A stretch of DNA of 64,000 nucleotides from Sclerodactyla briareus (GCA_026419785.1 JAODTK010001532.1:186001-250000); one strand, 5' to 3'. Positions 13,116-25,810 are shown, numbered from the stretch's first letter. Numbers and translations are program-made. Notes: a model not told the origin generated them from the sequence alone.

Positions 13116-16100
13116 AATATTTGAACTATTATTGCCTCTGGTAACCACAGTAATAAAACACAATGATGACATAATTATGCACGCGGATATACTACGTATG
13201 AGCATAAACAATCTGGAAAGGATACACATAACACGAAGCATCGAAAAACAGTACAAACACAGCCACTAGCAGTTAATGGGCGAATTCATTGCTAAATCAA
13301 ATATGATCATATTCATTGCGCGTTTCTTCAAAATTTTAATGGAAACGATAGTCGCCACTACACTAGGATACTTAGCAGTGGCTTTGCTTTGCGGTTATTA
13401 AAACCAGTATCTTCAAGCCGGGGATAACTCTCTTGGGGAAACTCCTAAAACTCCACCTATGAACGCGAGGGTCTTACATGAATAGAATGTGTCCAATGAT
13501 AAACTCTTTGATTGTGATAAACATGAAATTGTGTCGTAAAGGTGTTATGAAAGCATCGAACGGACTGGATATCTCGACAATGAGGAACGCCTTCATAGGG
13601 CTCGATCACAACCAAAAGTGTCAGGTTTTCTATGATGACGCCATGTGAAAGCTCGGCTGAAAATCTAGCATGTCACCTGTTATCCATTTGTTACGTAATA
13701 TAACAGCACTGGTATGTAGCTCGAATTTCCACTATATTCAGGCGCAACATCATACCATGCCTTGTCATGTAATTGTCATGGAACATCTCAGCCCGTCATA
13801 ATGTGCTGAGATACTGTGTCAAGGGGTTATTTACACAACTGCAAGTTCTCGAATAATTTGTTTTATGATCCTTATCTTGGACGGGATAACCCCTACTTGC
13901 GATTAAAGGTACAGCATTATAACCTCCTAGCCACATGACATTGTTCCAATGATCTAGACAGAGCAAGTGTGATACGAAAAAACAAGAGATAGGCATCTTT
14001 TCTGCAAACAGAGCGGAAACATACCATTACTAAGCTCCAGTGAGATGCTCGCGCGAATACAACGCTCGTTGAATTCGACCCACGTGGATGTCAGCCAAAT
14101 AAAAGCCCTTCCTCTTTGTTGACCCTTACCGTAACACACTGCTTACGTTAGTCATGTGTAAATGAAATGATGATCGAGCAATATGTTTGCTGTGGGTTGC
14201 CAGAATTCAAAACGCAGCAGAATGAAATCTGCTTGGGCATAGTTGTATGGTTTAGGGGATCCCAAGGACCCCTGCTAGTAGAAATAACACATACGTCGCG
14301 ATCGACGAATTTGTTTGAGTGAAGCTATTTACGAATAAACATTGTACGTGCTTTCTTTTTTTACGGGAAGTATTATGTTTCGCATGAAATATATTAATTT
14401 CGAAATGTCCTCTGTTAGAGTGGTAAGGGGTTCTAGACAGCCATATTCTTGAGTGAGAGATCATGAGTTCATGCTCATACTGCGCAAAGACATCAGCGAC
14501 AGTCAATAAACGTGTCGCCCATTTTAGGAATTAGTGGCGAAAGTCAGTGATCGGGTTTGTATTCGGAACGACAAACGCTGCTCGTTGTAAACCTTCTGCG
14601 CAAGAGATCTTTCTCTTTCGGGGAAAACCTCTCGTTTCCGGAGGAATCGAGGTGTAATCCTTGCGTTCCCAATATTTCATGAAATTTCTGTATTGTGATA
14701 GAGGCGAGATCGCTTCCAATCAGATAGTTCCATCGGTCATGGCGCGCTTTAGGAACAGTGTTAGAGGCTCTTTTTCCAGTCAACTGGGATCTTGCTGTTA
14801 CTGAGACAGACCATGAAAATAGATGCTAGAGGAGCACTGCACTGTTGGATTGAAGCATTGTAGCCATCATACACAGGCGGGGTCATGACTGGTGAACTCA
14901 GTACAATCATCTCATCGTCGGATTCAGGAGGTAGGTGGTATGTTCATGTTCCAAGGCGTGGGAGGGGGGGGGGGGGGTTGGGGGGGTTACGAAAAGTCTC
15001 TAACAACCGGCCGGCTTTTGTTAATGAGAACTGCCTAATTGTCTTCATGTCGTTCCGGAGTTATCGATTGCCGCTTTCGTCTGTAGGAAAGACCCCATCC
15101 ATTAGTGTGTATCCTTGTTTAGACAACTGGCTTGCCTGTTCGGTATAGCGGGCTGAAGAATTGGGGTTGGATCTTTCGTACAAACATTTCGAGTCGGTCA
15201 TGAATGTTTATCGAGGAACACCCTCTTCATCCCAGTAGGATCGGTTTGTCCGAATACGGCATGTGAACTTAGGAAGGGCGGGCTATTATTCCAGCCGTTT
15301 GCTCTCCTCTGTAATTTGCCCACCATCATATTAAGGGCCCCCCAACAAGGTTCCACCAGTGTATCGGATGGGGGTGGGTAAAAATCAACAGTGTACCTGA
15401 GGGTACTCGGCCAGGTTCCAATCTGAGTATAGTCCAGCTTTGCGAAGTTATCTCATTCATCATCAGTTAGTGGGGTGGGCAGAAAATCGTATCCTACCAG
15501 GTAGTTTCGCGTGATTCTAGGATGCTCACGTTGGTCAGGTTCGTTGGGTAAATACCCCCAGGTAAAACTCGTCTGATCGCCCCATATTATCCATAAAAAA
15601 AAAAAGGCTTTTTAATGTCCTCTCTATGCGTGCGATCTCAAAATCAGAAACAAAACGTTAACCGGGTGGTTGCCAGGGATATACACGTTAAGATGAAAGC
15701 CCCAAGATGTAGGATGGACCTAATATGTGAAGGTTTCCAGGAACCGTAACATTGGCGGCCGTCTTCTCCCATCGCCATCTGACGTCATATACTACAATAC
15801 AACATACATACATGACATACTCACCATCGCCGCTAACTAAGGCCGGGAGCCAGTCCTGGGGACTTAGTAGCGTGAGGTGCGCTCCGACGGCGCGCCCTGG
15901 CAGCACGTGCGCCCGCGGAAGGGTTGGCCACCCCATGAGCAAGGGTTGGGACGGCAGAGCTCTTTATAAGAGATGGTCGCGGAAGCCTGCTGCTCTAAGT
16001 TTCGATGTTCACGTTGCAGCCGAGAGGATTGTGGGCGTCCTTTCATTTGACGCGATATAGGGGGGGTCCCAGTTAGATACCAGGTACTCCCAAACCGAAC

Positions 16101-19100
16101 CTTCCCACCAAAGTTGGTACAAAGAACTCCCGAAGCAGCAAAAAACAGGCGACCGGCACGCGCGGAGAAGAGCAGAAGAATTCCGAACAGCAAGGGGGCG
16201 ACCTCGACTGACTAGCCGAGCAAGTGGGCCCACACTGTGCGGACTGCAATACAATCCACATTGTCATGACAGCAATTAATCCCTGATTTCGTAAAGGAGG
16301 AACGATTAAAAAAAAACGTGTAGCTTGGGCTTTCCTTACATGCATGGACGCCAATTGGCGATTGACACCCTTTCGAGGGTTCCGAAGGCTATCAATCTTC
16401 AGAGAAGCAGAGAGAGAGGATACAGAGGATCCGCCTGTGGCCATCATAGCTTCAGCTTCATGTGGGTGACTGGGACACACTCCTGTAAATAAAACATTAC
16501 ATTTTACCCAACCAAAGTGCTACTATAAGAGATATTATCGCACGCAAAAAGCCTGTGAATGTGCGTAGTGCTGTTGGGTCGCCTCCCATAGTAATAAAAC
16601 CCAAGGTCATATATGGTCTTATATTATAGTACGATGTACCATACAATCTCACGCTTTCATCACGATGATGAAAACCATACAAATGGCAATCGAGTGCAAT
16701 CGAAATCGAAAGCATTTCGCTTGGGCTAGTAAAACAAAACCCGCGGCATCACTGGACGGATCAGATAGGAGGGGAAATAAACGATTTCATTGTCTTAACT
16801 TCTTGTTCCATTCAGGAGGTTTTACAGGCCTGATTCAGCACGATACCTGTTTGGAAAGCTAGCGTCGTCAACCCTAAACACTGACTTTAGCTCTCCCATT
16901 GCGTTAGAATATAGGAATCAGAAACGCGTAACTTATTCAGGTTGGCCACGGTGTTACCGGGTTGGTTTTTTACCATGTTTTCACAAAAAACTGGGAATAA
17001 CCTCATCAAATGTACTAAGTCCTGAAAACTCATTGGGAACTTGTGGGAGGGGAGAAGCAGAAAAACTGAGAAAATTTTTGGATAGGGGGGTGGGATCCAG
17101 AGGACAACCAAGCTTTATAACTTGTGGAATCAATACAACTCAGACATAAAATGCATGCTCACATCAAAAACTACTACACTTTTATTATTCTTTCTGCTCA
17201 AATGCTTCAGTTCCAAAGATCTAATGACGAAGGTAGTAACGATTATATGTAAAACTGTTAGTGGTTCCATTGTAGGATATTCACATGGTAGTTTAGTTAC
17301 AACTCACATGTCGTTTCGGTTTATCATAAACACCAGCCTATATTAACCACAACGGAATATATAAGAAAGAGGGAATAGTTTATTAGTAAACAACTCTCGT
17401 TGTCCAAAAATGATCCTAAAACGGACCCTTAGCTTAGCTGGTCTCAGAAGGGCGCCCCCGCCTCTAATACACCCCCCCCCCCCCCTCTTCCGACACTCCG
17501 ACCCCGTTCTTTGAAAGGGGTAATGTACCTTCCTCATTGAATTCCACCCTGCCTTTTCAAAAGGAAGCTAGGGGTCTTGCTTGAATTTTCAAATGAAAAC
17601 AGCTAGTAAAATGACCTCATTGAGTTTTTGCAACCTGACCAAAGGTTTTAGTAACTAACACTCAAATTACTCCTATAGCAGTAGTATCAACCTGTCAAGG
17701 CCGCGTAATTGAAATTTTGGTTGTGGTTATATATAGTCGGATGTTTTAAATGTTCGACTTGAAATGATTGATTAGCATGATATAATGTCAGCCTGCAAAA
17801 CACAAATTTCTAATAACTGTGAGGAAAGAGAGGAGTCCTGTTTTTGTCTTGAAGCTTGAAGTACAGTTTCCAGGTTGATACTAGCAGGGGGGCGCAATCC
17901 CGGGGAGGGAAGGGGAGGATATATACCCCCACTTTATGGTCAGGGGAGAGTCTACACAATCACCCCCTCCCCCCTTTTCGGAACGGATGTGCACCCATGA
18001 CACCAGTCCACATCCTCTTCACTCGCAGAACCTGTAGCAAACATGATACAACAGTTTGTTGCTTCCTCCATCCCTAACCTATCCCTCAGTTTAATTAGCT
18101 CATCCCCCAAAGTGGAAAGCAAACACTCTCTGTTGAGGCGGGCGCTGGATGGCAAAAGAAATAGACATGGCTGCTTGGAACAGGACTGGGAGAAGCAGCT
18201 CCAGCTCTGCAACACACTTCCATTAACTCGATTTTGTATTAATTAAAAAAATACCCTTTGCCCACAAAATGAGAATTAGATTTTGGTTAAAAGAGATTGA
18301 CATGAGACTTCCATTATAGGCTTACTAGTTACCAGCATGCCTAGGGTGACCTGGATGTAGCACCATAGCAAGGTAGTCTATCACCAGTGTCAGCGGCAGT
18401 GGGTAAATACGGTATTACCAGTTTTTTTTTACCACTTAGTTGGAAAAAAACAGGTTGGTGTATTTTTTTCCCCTGGAAGAAAATTGCCAACCTTGACTTA
18501 TTAGTGAAAGTTCCGACACATTCGAATTAAGTTTTAAATCATATTACCTTCTCTGTCCATATGTTATTCGAAGGGACGTTTCGTGTAGGGGTATCTCGCT
18601 ACGGTAATGACCTTGACTCGCATGATTCCTATTGCTCCGTCCGAACGTCGGCCAATACTTGGGGCATTCTGTTAGGCGTTTTAAAAATGGAAAGTTTTTT
18701 ATTCTCCCAATGTGTAGTGTTCAAACAGAACCTACGTAGCAGAGCACAATACCAGCCAGATTACCAAACCGTCAGAAAAGAAAACACTTGCAACTGCAAC
18801 TGTTTGGACTGTGGAGCCCGAGGAAAAATCCTAAACGTGTTGATCACTCAAAAACTCTTCACTGACCTTAACCCTGGATACTGACTCTGCCCTAGCACTC
18901 AAAACAGTAGGTTTATGAGGTGGTTAATATGAGGTACACACCACTTATGCATCTTTCATTCATCCAATATAGAACGACTCACTCTATGTCTCGATGCTGA
19001 ATTCGGTGAAGCTGTCACGTTATACACTTTATTCCTATGTGTCAAAGGCTAATTTAGCATTCTTTCGAAATCACACTGAAATCACAATGCCTGGACTGGT

Positions 19101-19300
19101 GAAGGTTCAATCCTCTGACAATGTACTCTGTGAGTCGTATAGGTAGCAGCAGCATGAGCCTCTCGCTAAGTACATACTCAGTGTGTGTCCCTGTAGTTGG
19201 CTAGGGTGTGGACCAGGTTAATTTCAATTCTTTGCATTATTGTGGGACATTGTGTCTCATTTACATATACCTGTAGTTTTCACATAGTACAAATGATCCC
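13116..19300. other. Anonymous region, no supported gene
   Basis: No domain or RNA gene is recognised. A CpG-rich patch (about 15835-15990) contains a TATA-like 'CTTTATAAGAG', but no coding sequence I can recognise follows it, so a promoter is not supported. G/C tracts at 14966, 17470 and 17880-17970 resemble the poly-G blocks of the foldback element at 19311. A minus-strand frame at 17952-18215 contains a helical-looking 'LGDELIKLRDRLG', but I cannot assign a family. Confidence 0.45.
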
Positions 19301-19310
19301 ATGGTTAAAG

Positions 19311-20332
19311 GGGCGTCGGACGGTTTGAAAAGTGGGGGGGGGGGGGAGGGGGACACATCGAATGCATTACTATCCAAGCGGGAGCGCCCACAGCGGTTGG
19401 CGCGAAGCGTACACAGAAATTCAGATTTTAAGTGATTCGCCAGAAATCGAACGGAAACGGCACTTGCCAGGCTCAATTTCACCCATCTACATGTGTGAGT
19501 GAGGGAAGACAGACAAAAGGTGTCATTGTGGATACTAAGTTGATTCACTAAATATCACACATGGTATTTTTTATCAAGTTTTCTTCTTGTTTGTTGCGTG
19601 GGATCCAGGGGTCTCCAGAACGGTCTCTGGTGGGATCGACGGGAAAATTCATAGGCGTACGGGATCATTTCAATTTGGGAGCAGGAAAATTGTACCCGAA
19701 TTTTACAAGTCAGTCATTGGAAAACTACCGGATCGCGCGAAGCGCGCGAAAAAAAATGCATGTTTTCCGGGACCTTTATCGAAGAAGGCATCTTGTTCAC
19801 TTTGTTTTTTCCTTCCCAAATGTCCACGAATTTTCGCCAGAATTTTTCATCCAGAATGGTTGGGAGGGAGGGGGACAGTCTGCCCCAATGCTTCTGAATT
19901 AATCGAGTGGACAAAATTATTCGAAGCATTACAGGGCATATTTAGCTCAACGCTTGGAAGGAAGAAAAAAAAAAAGAAAAATGCCATTGCCCGGCCGAAA
20001 CACTTGAAAAAATGGATGCAATTTGGGCCTATTCGATTTGAAAGTTCGAGAAACCGGTATGGAACATGGGTAATCCTTCCACTTCGACCCTAGTTGGGTC
20101 CAGAATCTTCACCTGGGGTCCGCACCGGAATTGTGGAAGTTTAAGACAATTTCACGCGATATTTGGGGTAGACAAAAATTGATTTGAACAAGTTTAGAGT
20201 GATACAAAATCTGAACCTGTGCCTATTATTTTTTATTACGCCGGAAAAGGGGGGGGGGGGACAAAACGATCTGATATCCCCCCCACTTTTGAAAGGGGGG
20301 GGAGGTCCCCCACACCCCACATGTTGACGCCC
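19311..20332 (+). mobile_element. Foldback/MITE-like element, G-tract family, copy A
   Basis: The block starts with GGGCGTC and ends with GACGCCC, a perfect 7-base terminal inverted repeat. It is flanked by similar direct 10-mers, ATGGTTAAAG on the left and ATGGCTACAG on the right. Inside each end are long poly-G or poly-C tracts next to 'TTTTGAAAAGTGGGG'-like words, so the ends can fold on each other. The interior ('GGTCTCTGGTGGGATCGACGG', 'CGCGCGAAGCGCGCG', 'CACTTCGACC.TAGT') matches 61628-62620 in reverse orientation. There is no transposase frame, so it would need proteins supplied in trans. Confidence 0.7.
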
Positions 20333-20861
20333 ATGGCTACAGGGGAATACCATGGGCTAATAATTACCGACGTATTCTTCCTGGATGTACTTCATTCAGC
20401 ATGACGATGAGCAAACACTTGTGATCGAATGTCATCCTCAGAATCTTCAATCGTGGTAGGAAGAGGAGATTGGGTAGTGATGAACGCATCTCTTTCTCAA
20501 AACTCTAGAATGTAGATAAACGGGCCAAATAAGTTGGTGACATAATTACGTTCATGCGTTCAGGGCTTTGGCTGGCAGATTGTGTGCTCCGTTGTTCATG
20601 TCTAATGTAACGGAGTTAAGGGGTTGCTAACGAAGCTGAACTAGAGGTCGTATTATTTCTGTGATCACCGGCGAATATAAAAACGGTTAACACAACAAAC
20701 AAAAAGAATCCTGATTACCTATACCTATACACAATGCTTGATCATGAGAGCCCGAGAGTTCAACGTTATGTAGTGGTACTCGTTTTTGAAACTCACGCTT
20801 TTCAACAAGAAATATTGCGTGTGCCTCAAGCTGTGCACACTTCTGTGGAGAAAGAAAACGA

Positions 20862-20887
20862 GGGGGGGGGGGGGGGGGGGGGGGGGG
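20862..20887 (+). repeat. 26-base poly-G tract
   Basis: Twenty-six consecutive G residues. Such a tract could form G-quadruplexes, and its length is likely to be unreliable in an assembly. Confidence 0.9.
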
Positions 20888-21404
20888 TGTGGGATGGGTG
20901 TGTGTATAGATTGTCATCTCATGTAACGGAAATGATGCAGCACACAGTTGTTCTAATAGGAAATCTAATCGACTCATCGAATGAGAAGGAGTGTACGGGT
21001 TTGATGGTCGCCGTCTGCAGTAACTGGTTCACTGAGATGATGCTAAATGATTAGGACAATGCCTGTGGGAAGGGTGAAGAGGACTCTATCTCAGGTGTGA
21101 AGAGGTTGGAAGTTGATCGATTCGAGGACAATTTCAGTTTAAATGACCTTTCTTCATTGATTAGCTATTGATGAGTTTTACCTTCACAAAAGACGCATTG
21201 ATTGGAATCTCGGATTATGGGACTGGTTGCTCGTTAAAAACACTCTGTGCCGATCGTCTGCAAGCGAGAACAATAATAAATTGGATAGAAGAGTCGGTCA
21301 AACAGTAAACTGTTCCGAATGATTCAGCAATTTCATTGAGGAAATATTCTACCGGTTATGATACATTAGCGAATTTCGCCATACACAAGGGGAAACAAAC
21401 GTAC
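20888..21404. other. No recognisable feature
   Basis: Anonymous sequence lying just downstream, in minus-strand sense, of the last PTP exon I could find. I saw no second phosphatase domain here. Confidence 0.5.
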
Positions 21405-21531
21405 TTGGATATATTGCCAATCTGATTCCGTGGTGAATTTCCTCTCTTTTTCCCGTTGGCTCTTCGACAGCTCCCCCGGCGTCATCGTTCGACTTCTGAT
21501 CAATCACGATGGTGGTGAGGTCCGAAATTAG
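21405..21531 (-). CDS. Candidate PTP exon: region after the catalytic domain
   Basis: Read on the minus strand, an acceptor (TTGTTATTGTAG) precedes a fully open 127-base stretch that ends at a good donor (CCAA|GTACGT). The translation begins LISDLTTIVIDQ and continues with an acidic part and TGKREEIHHGIRL. This resembles the linker after the first phosphatase domain of receptor PTPs, where an 'EIxxxDL' helix is followed by 'TGxTxLEEEF'. It lies directly downstream of the exon at 22109-22165. One problem is that the preceding exon ends in phase 1, whereas this open frame needs phase 0. Either another indel is present or a small exon is missing. It could also be unrelated. Confidence 0.4.
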
Positions 21532-22108
21532 CTACAATAACACAATTAGTTATAGTTACATCATGAATCAGCAGTCTTGTATCACCATCCACAAATAGCT
21601 ACAATGGCTGATTAGAAGTGACAATATTTGGGAATCAGTAGAAAGTACCTATAACTAATATCAAATTCCGCAACAGAACTTGTAACTAGTAATAACAATG
21701 GCTATACGAAAATGCCGTTCTCGGTATTTAAAAAAAATAACATGCACAAAATCATGACATTGAGTTAGCTATAGAAAATGATCAGTGTTGAATACGTAAA
21801 AACTACCGCGTGTTATTTCTTGTGAGGGATTCCATTTTATTTATGGGAAGAGAGGTAACACAAACCTATCTCATGAGAGCTAAATTGATGGTAGGATCAG
21901 ATATGTGTATAGACAGCCCCAAACATAGCCTATCAGATCCGTGTGGTTTCCAATCTAGAAAATGAATAAAACTAGAAGGTGGCTTTTGTAGAATCGCCGA
22001 TCGTCACTATTGAAACGGAATTTTAAATTTGAATAGGTTTTTACCAGTAGTTCCCCAAACTATTCCTCAGAAGGTACGTCTAAGCAGCTAATGCAACGGA
22101 CATCTCAC

Positions 22109-22165
22109 AGTGGCGGGTACAGATGAACTCTCGCAGGCAGTGAGTGAAGATGAGCTATACTGCCG
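22109..22165 (-). CDS. Receptor-type PTP exon: C-terminal helix of the catalytic domain (frameshifted)
   Basis: A strong acceptor (CATATTCTCTGTTCCAG) and a good donor (CACT|GTGAGA) bound 57 bases. The frame opens with RQY and, after a shift, reads LIFTHCLREFICTRH. In PTPs the Q-loop is followed by 'xQYxFIxxxLLExIxxG', so both position and sequence fit. Adding one base after TAT makes the exon 58 bases long, starting in phase 0, as required by the exon at 22405-22542, and ending in phase 1. Whether the missing base is real decay or a sequencing deletion cannot be told here. Confidence 0.65.
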
Positions 22166-22404
22166 CTGGAACAGAGAATATGGGCCTGGTCATTCAGTAT
22201 TGCCAAACTTAGAGATCAAACAGAGACGAGAGCTGCACAGTGACAGATCATTTTGAATCGAAATTAGGTGGTGTTATTGTTGAATTGCGGTGGAACGAGG
22301 CGGAATTCTGAACGGGCGGTTTTCGGCGATTAAAATGCTATTTGATGATAAGATAGTAGGTCGCATGCTCACAATCAGCGTTTACGACTGGTGGCACGTC
22401 TTAC

Positions 22405-22542
22405 CTTCGTCTGAATCATATTATCCTGCTCTCCCTCATCTTTGTGACGAATCCAAATATATCGATGTACTCCTCCGTGATGAGAACGTCCATCATATCA
22501 TAGAGAGCGATGACGGTTCCAGTACGACCGATCCCCGCGCTG
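22405..22542 (-). CDS. Receptor-type PTP exon: P-loop and Q-loop of the phosphatase domain
   Basis: PTPs remove phosphate from phosphotyrosine using a Cys/Arg P-loop with signature HCxxGxxR. This exon begins, after acceptor TTTATCAG, with the last base of the Cys codon and then reads SAGIGRTGTVIALYDMM. It continues with EEYIDIFGFVTKMRES and the Q-loop NMIQTK, and ends at donor AAG|GTAAGA. The catalytic Cys codon (TG|C) is therefore split by the intron. Without splicing, the genomic frame shows Ile-Ser in place of His-Cys. One base is missing in 'ATAAT': restoring ATA-AAT-ATG gives the usual MR-x5-M spacing and a 139-base exon ending in phase 0. As it stands the exon terminates early. I see family-typical sequence but cannot name an orthologue. 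Confidence 0.85.
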
Positions 22543-23029
22543 CTGATAAATATGTCAGTCCAGTAAATGTCAGTATACTCTTCTGATAAACAGTTGGGGT
22601 AACTGGCTACGTGTTACGTGTTCATTTCCTTCTGTTTTTGGCAGTGCTACAGTATGAGCTCCCAGTTGAAACCGCTCAAATTCTTCAAGTTTAATAAGTA
22701 ATTAGAGAATTCTAGGTTTATGCGTATCACCTTTAACTTCGTAAGGAACCCACAAACCAACAAGACCAACATTTCGATTTATTGGGATGTTAATGTCTGC
22801 ATCATTTCCTGTCTTTCAAAACATTACCAAGGAAGAGTGATCACATCGCATGCAATGAAACCAACAGTGGCGCCTCCCATTGCCATGCTGCCAGCTTCAC
22901 TTCTCTGGTTGAATTCATCAGTGGCGTCGCCTATCCCTGGAATGTCTTATCAGGCCAACTGAGGAAATGTAACTGCACACACTTCACTCCGCTCGCATGC
23001 CTGTTGAGAACAAATGTCGCGATACCGAT

Positions 23030-23150
23030 ATAATAATAATATAATAATAATAATAATAATATAATAATAATAATAATATAATAATAATAATAATCATAAT
23101 AATAATAATAATAAAATAATAATAATAATAATTATAATAATTATAATAAT

Positions 23151-23186
<36 letters not shown>

Positions 23187-23213
23187 TATAATAATTATAA
23201 TAATAATAATAAA
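23030..23213. repeat. (TAA)n/(TTA)n microsatellite
   Basis: About 180 bases of almost uninterrupted TAA triplets with scattered ATA and TTA variants. Confidence 0.95.
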
Positions 23214-23859
23214 ATGCAGAAAACACCACAGATTTCAAAGTCAACATATATTCGCACAGTCAAACGCTATATACACAATATCAAATACGACATGTTTCAA
23301 AATACATCTTCCATCGTCAGGTACTATACATTTCACTTAGGCGGGCCACCTTTGTTACGACATGGTAGGCCATGTTCGTTTTTTAACTTTGACGCAAATC
23401 TAGGGGAATTCCGTTGCTCTTCTGATATGAATGGCGGGAGGTGTCCTAGACTGATGCCCTTTTCTTAACATCTTGTGGGTATTTAGGTACAGTCTATACA
23501 TGTTAATGGTTTATTTTCCTTCATAATATCCCAAATATAGGGTTGGTTTTTGTATATTAACAATCTTTAATTCTTTCACGATCCACAGTTTAATTCGGTC
23601 TTACATCCAGTTATTTGGTAATTGATGAGTTACCAAATCAGTTATCCCAGTATTGTGACAGTGATGTACTGGTACTTCTAGTACTATGCATGTTCATATC
23701 TGATTAGCTAACTACTCAGGTTCTCCTTGCACTTGCAGAGTGAGACCCTAGCCAGATTTCTGCTGCTAGACTTCGTGATTTTATGACAAGAATCTATCAC
23801 GTTTTTCATAAGCACTGCCTATTGAATGATCACCAAACTGACACTTTTCACTCTCCTTC

Positions 23860-24150
23860 ACGATGTCTCAATTACAGATGGACCAATAACAATTGGATAC
23901 CGAACGATGAACTCTATGATGTGACCAACCAAATACCTCGGTCATCCATAGTAGAACATGGTAGATTGCAATTTTTCGGTCACGTTGCATCACTTGAAGA
24001 GGAAGCTCCAGCGAAGATTGCTCTAATAGAAAGCATGAGACATACTGCTATGCCAGTCGGGGGACCCATGACTACTTGCTCGGGAGAATCATCAGCAGAT
24101 TTAGGAGCAATAAACCTTGCACGAGATCGTGATATGTGGCGAAGGGTTAA
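23860..24150 (+). mobile_element. LINE fragment: C-terminal end of a non-LTR reverse transcriptase protein
   Basis: The frame reads 'RCLNYRWTNNNWIPNDEL', then 'SIVEHGRLQFFGHVAS', and later 'ADLGAINLARDRDMWRRV'. This matches the well-known tail of RTE/Jockey-like non-LTR elements, in which 'RRLRWFGHVARM' is followed by a spaced 'DRxxWR'. Reverse transcriptase motifs are absent, so this is only a 3' fragment. It runs directly into a repeat piece at 24155. Confidence 0.7.
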
Positions 24151-24154
24151 TCAC

Positions 24155-24320
24155 CAGTGGCGGCGGAAGCCTACAAATTTAGGGGGAGACGCAGACCAAA
24201 CTTTGTTGTTACTATCTAAGCGGAGCCGCCACCTTCGTTGGCGCGGAGCGGACCAAAAAATTTGGGTTTCACAAACCTCCCAGATGGCCGGAAACGGCAC
24301 TTCCGAGCGTTGTGAGCTAT
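24155..24320 (+). repeat. Partial copy related to the G-tract foldback family
   Basis: 'CAGTGGCGGCGGAAGCC', 'CGTTGGCGCGGAGCGGAC' and 'CGGAAACGGCACTTCC' correspond to 'GGTTGGCGCGAAGCG' and 'CGGAAACGGCACTTGCC' just outside and inside 19311-20332. The same words occur in reverse near 62440-62560. Confidence 0.5.
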
Positions 24321-24597
24321 TGTACCCAGTCATCAACTGTGGCATTCTGCCGAACGTATTTATTAATAAAATGTATGAATGAAGAATGATAATGCATATC
24401 AGACGGGTTTGGAGACAGCAAATTCCCGCTGAGAGAGGCCCGGGGAAAGGAGTACACCTTCGTCACCCCCCCCCCCTCCCCCATCTAAGAAAATCGACTT
24501 TCTTCCTCATTACGGTGAATTCCCGGTGCCATGATAGAGACTGAGTAATTACTATGCTCACCCAGGTAGCCCCTTTCCCGCCCCCAGTTGGCCATCC

Positions 24598-24662
24598 CAC
24601 TGTGGTCACGTGGTTAGCCTATTGGACTTGCAGTCTGTTAGGGGTTTAGGTCGACTTCCGTG
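24598..24662 (+). mobile_element. tRNA-derived SINE remnant
   Basis: The segment contains an A-box-like 'TGGTTAGCCTATTGG', an anticodon-arm-like 'GGACTTGCAGTC' and a degraded B box ('GGGGTTTAGGTCGACTTCC'). It is too diverged to be a functional tRNA. Confidence 0.5.
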
Positions 24663-24745
24663 GAAAGATTAACATGTTTTTAAACACTTTGGTTTTTTTT
24701 TTTGGTTTTTTTTACAATGTGGACTGCAACTAAGTGAACAATATC

Positions 24746-24800
24746 ACGTACGTTTCAAAGACACCCAAAGTGGGACAAATGGTGTCTTTGAAACGTACGT
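24746..24800. repeat. Perfect 20-base inverted repeat (hairpin)
   Basis: The arm at 24746-24765 (ACGTACGTTTCAAAGACACC) is exactly complementary to the arm at 24781-24800, with a 15-base spacer. Short flanking complementarity (AAGTGA with TCACTT) lengthens the stem. A third copy of the arm core, TTTGAAACGTACGT, lies at about 24960. This looks like a small foldback element. Confidence 0.85.
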
Positions 24801-25810
24801 ACACCTTTTTCACTTGGTGATGAAGTGTTGTAACAAACAAGGGAATCAAGGTTTCAAAATAACATATATATTCGAAATAACATATCTGTAAGCAAATTTA
24901 TAGCAATTTTACAGTATACAGTTTGATACATAACATGCTGTTTTGTGTTTGTTGTTTTATTTGAAACGTACGTAACAACTAAAAGCCCTTACTACAAGAT
25001 AGTGAATGATAAAGTCAAATTCACAGACGTGTCATTTGGGGTATTTCTTCATGTTCATCATAAAGCTGAACAAAAATGCAAGCATCACTCTCCTATTTTT
25101 AATCTAACGACTAAATTTTTTCAAATGTCTCACTTTTGTTGCTGAGTATTGTGGCCTTGTACATATAGCGGTGATTATTGTAGGAATCTAGTCGGACTAT
25201 CAAGCGACTAGCATTACAGTCAGTCGGTCATCACTTGTATTTGCCAAAAATGCTAACTCGTGTTTCTTTCCTGTTGACGAAGTTAGCGCACAGCTCAAGA
25301 GTATCTAGTCGATCTAGAACTGACTGGTGAACATGGGCAAGATTACAGATTTCGCTCCAAGCTGCGAGTGTCGAAGACCAGGCGGCAACGGGTTCGGTAT
25401 GGCAACATTTGTTGAACTTAAAAAGGATAACTAGTTCACATTTATTTAGGCCTGTTATAATATATTGTCTATATTCCATCGTGTTCCGCAGATCGATGAT
25501 GATAGTTTAATTGTCGATGTTGTTGTTAATTTTCAAATTTCATTCGGTCAAAATTCTAGGGGACGGACCCCCCCCCCACTTCAATTTTTTTTTTTTTTGG
25601 GGGGGGGGACGCGTCCCCCCCCCCCGACCCCCCGCTTGCGCCGCCTATGTTAATCACCGAACATGTCGGATAGACGAGGCTCAACTACAACTACCACTAA
25701 TTTCGAAAGGTTTTTTTTTTCAGTGAACACGTTAGTGAAGTATTTGTCATTATTACGACTAGATAGACTACAATATGCACTTAATATTGTCGAGAATGAT
25801 GCGAATCTAT

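Noticed and set aside
15835..15990. CpG-rich patch with TATA-like sequence as a promoter
   Set aside because: No first exon or known gene follows on either strand. TATA-like words are common by chance.
22984..23247. Poly-Tyr/Asn/Ile minus-strand frame
   Set aside because: It is the translation of the (TAA)n microsatellite.
24490..24560. 'YHGTGNSP' on the minus strand as a damaged WPDHG loop
   Set aside because: There is no preceding beta-strand sequence, the acceptor falls directly before it, and two stops follow immediately.
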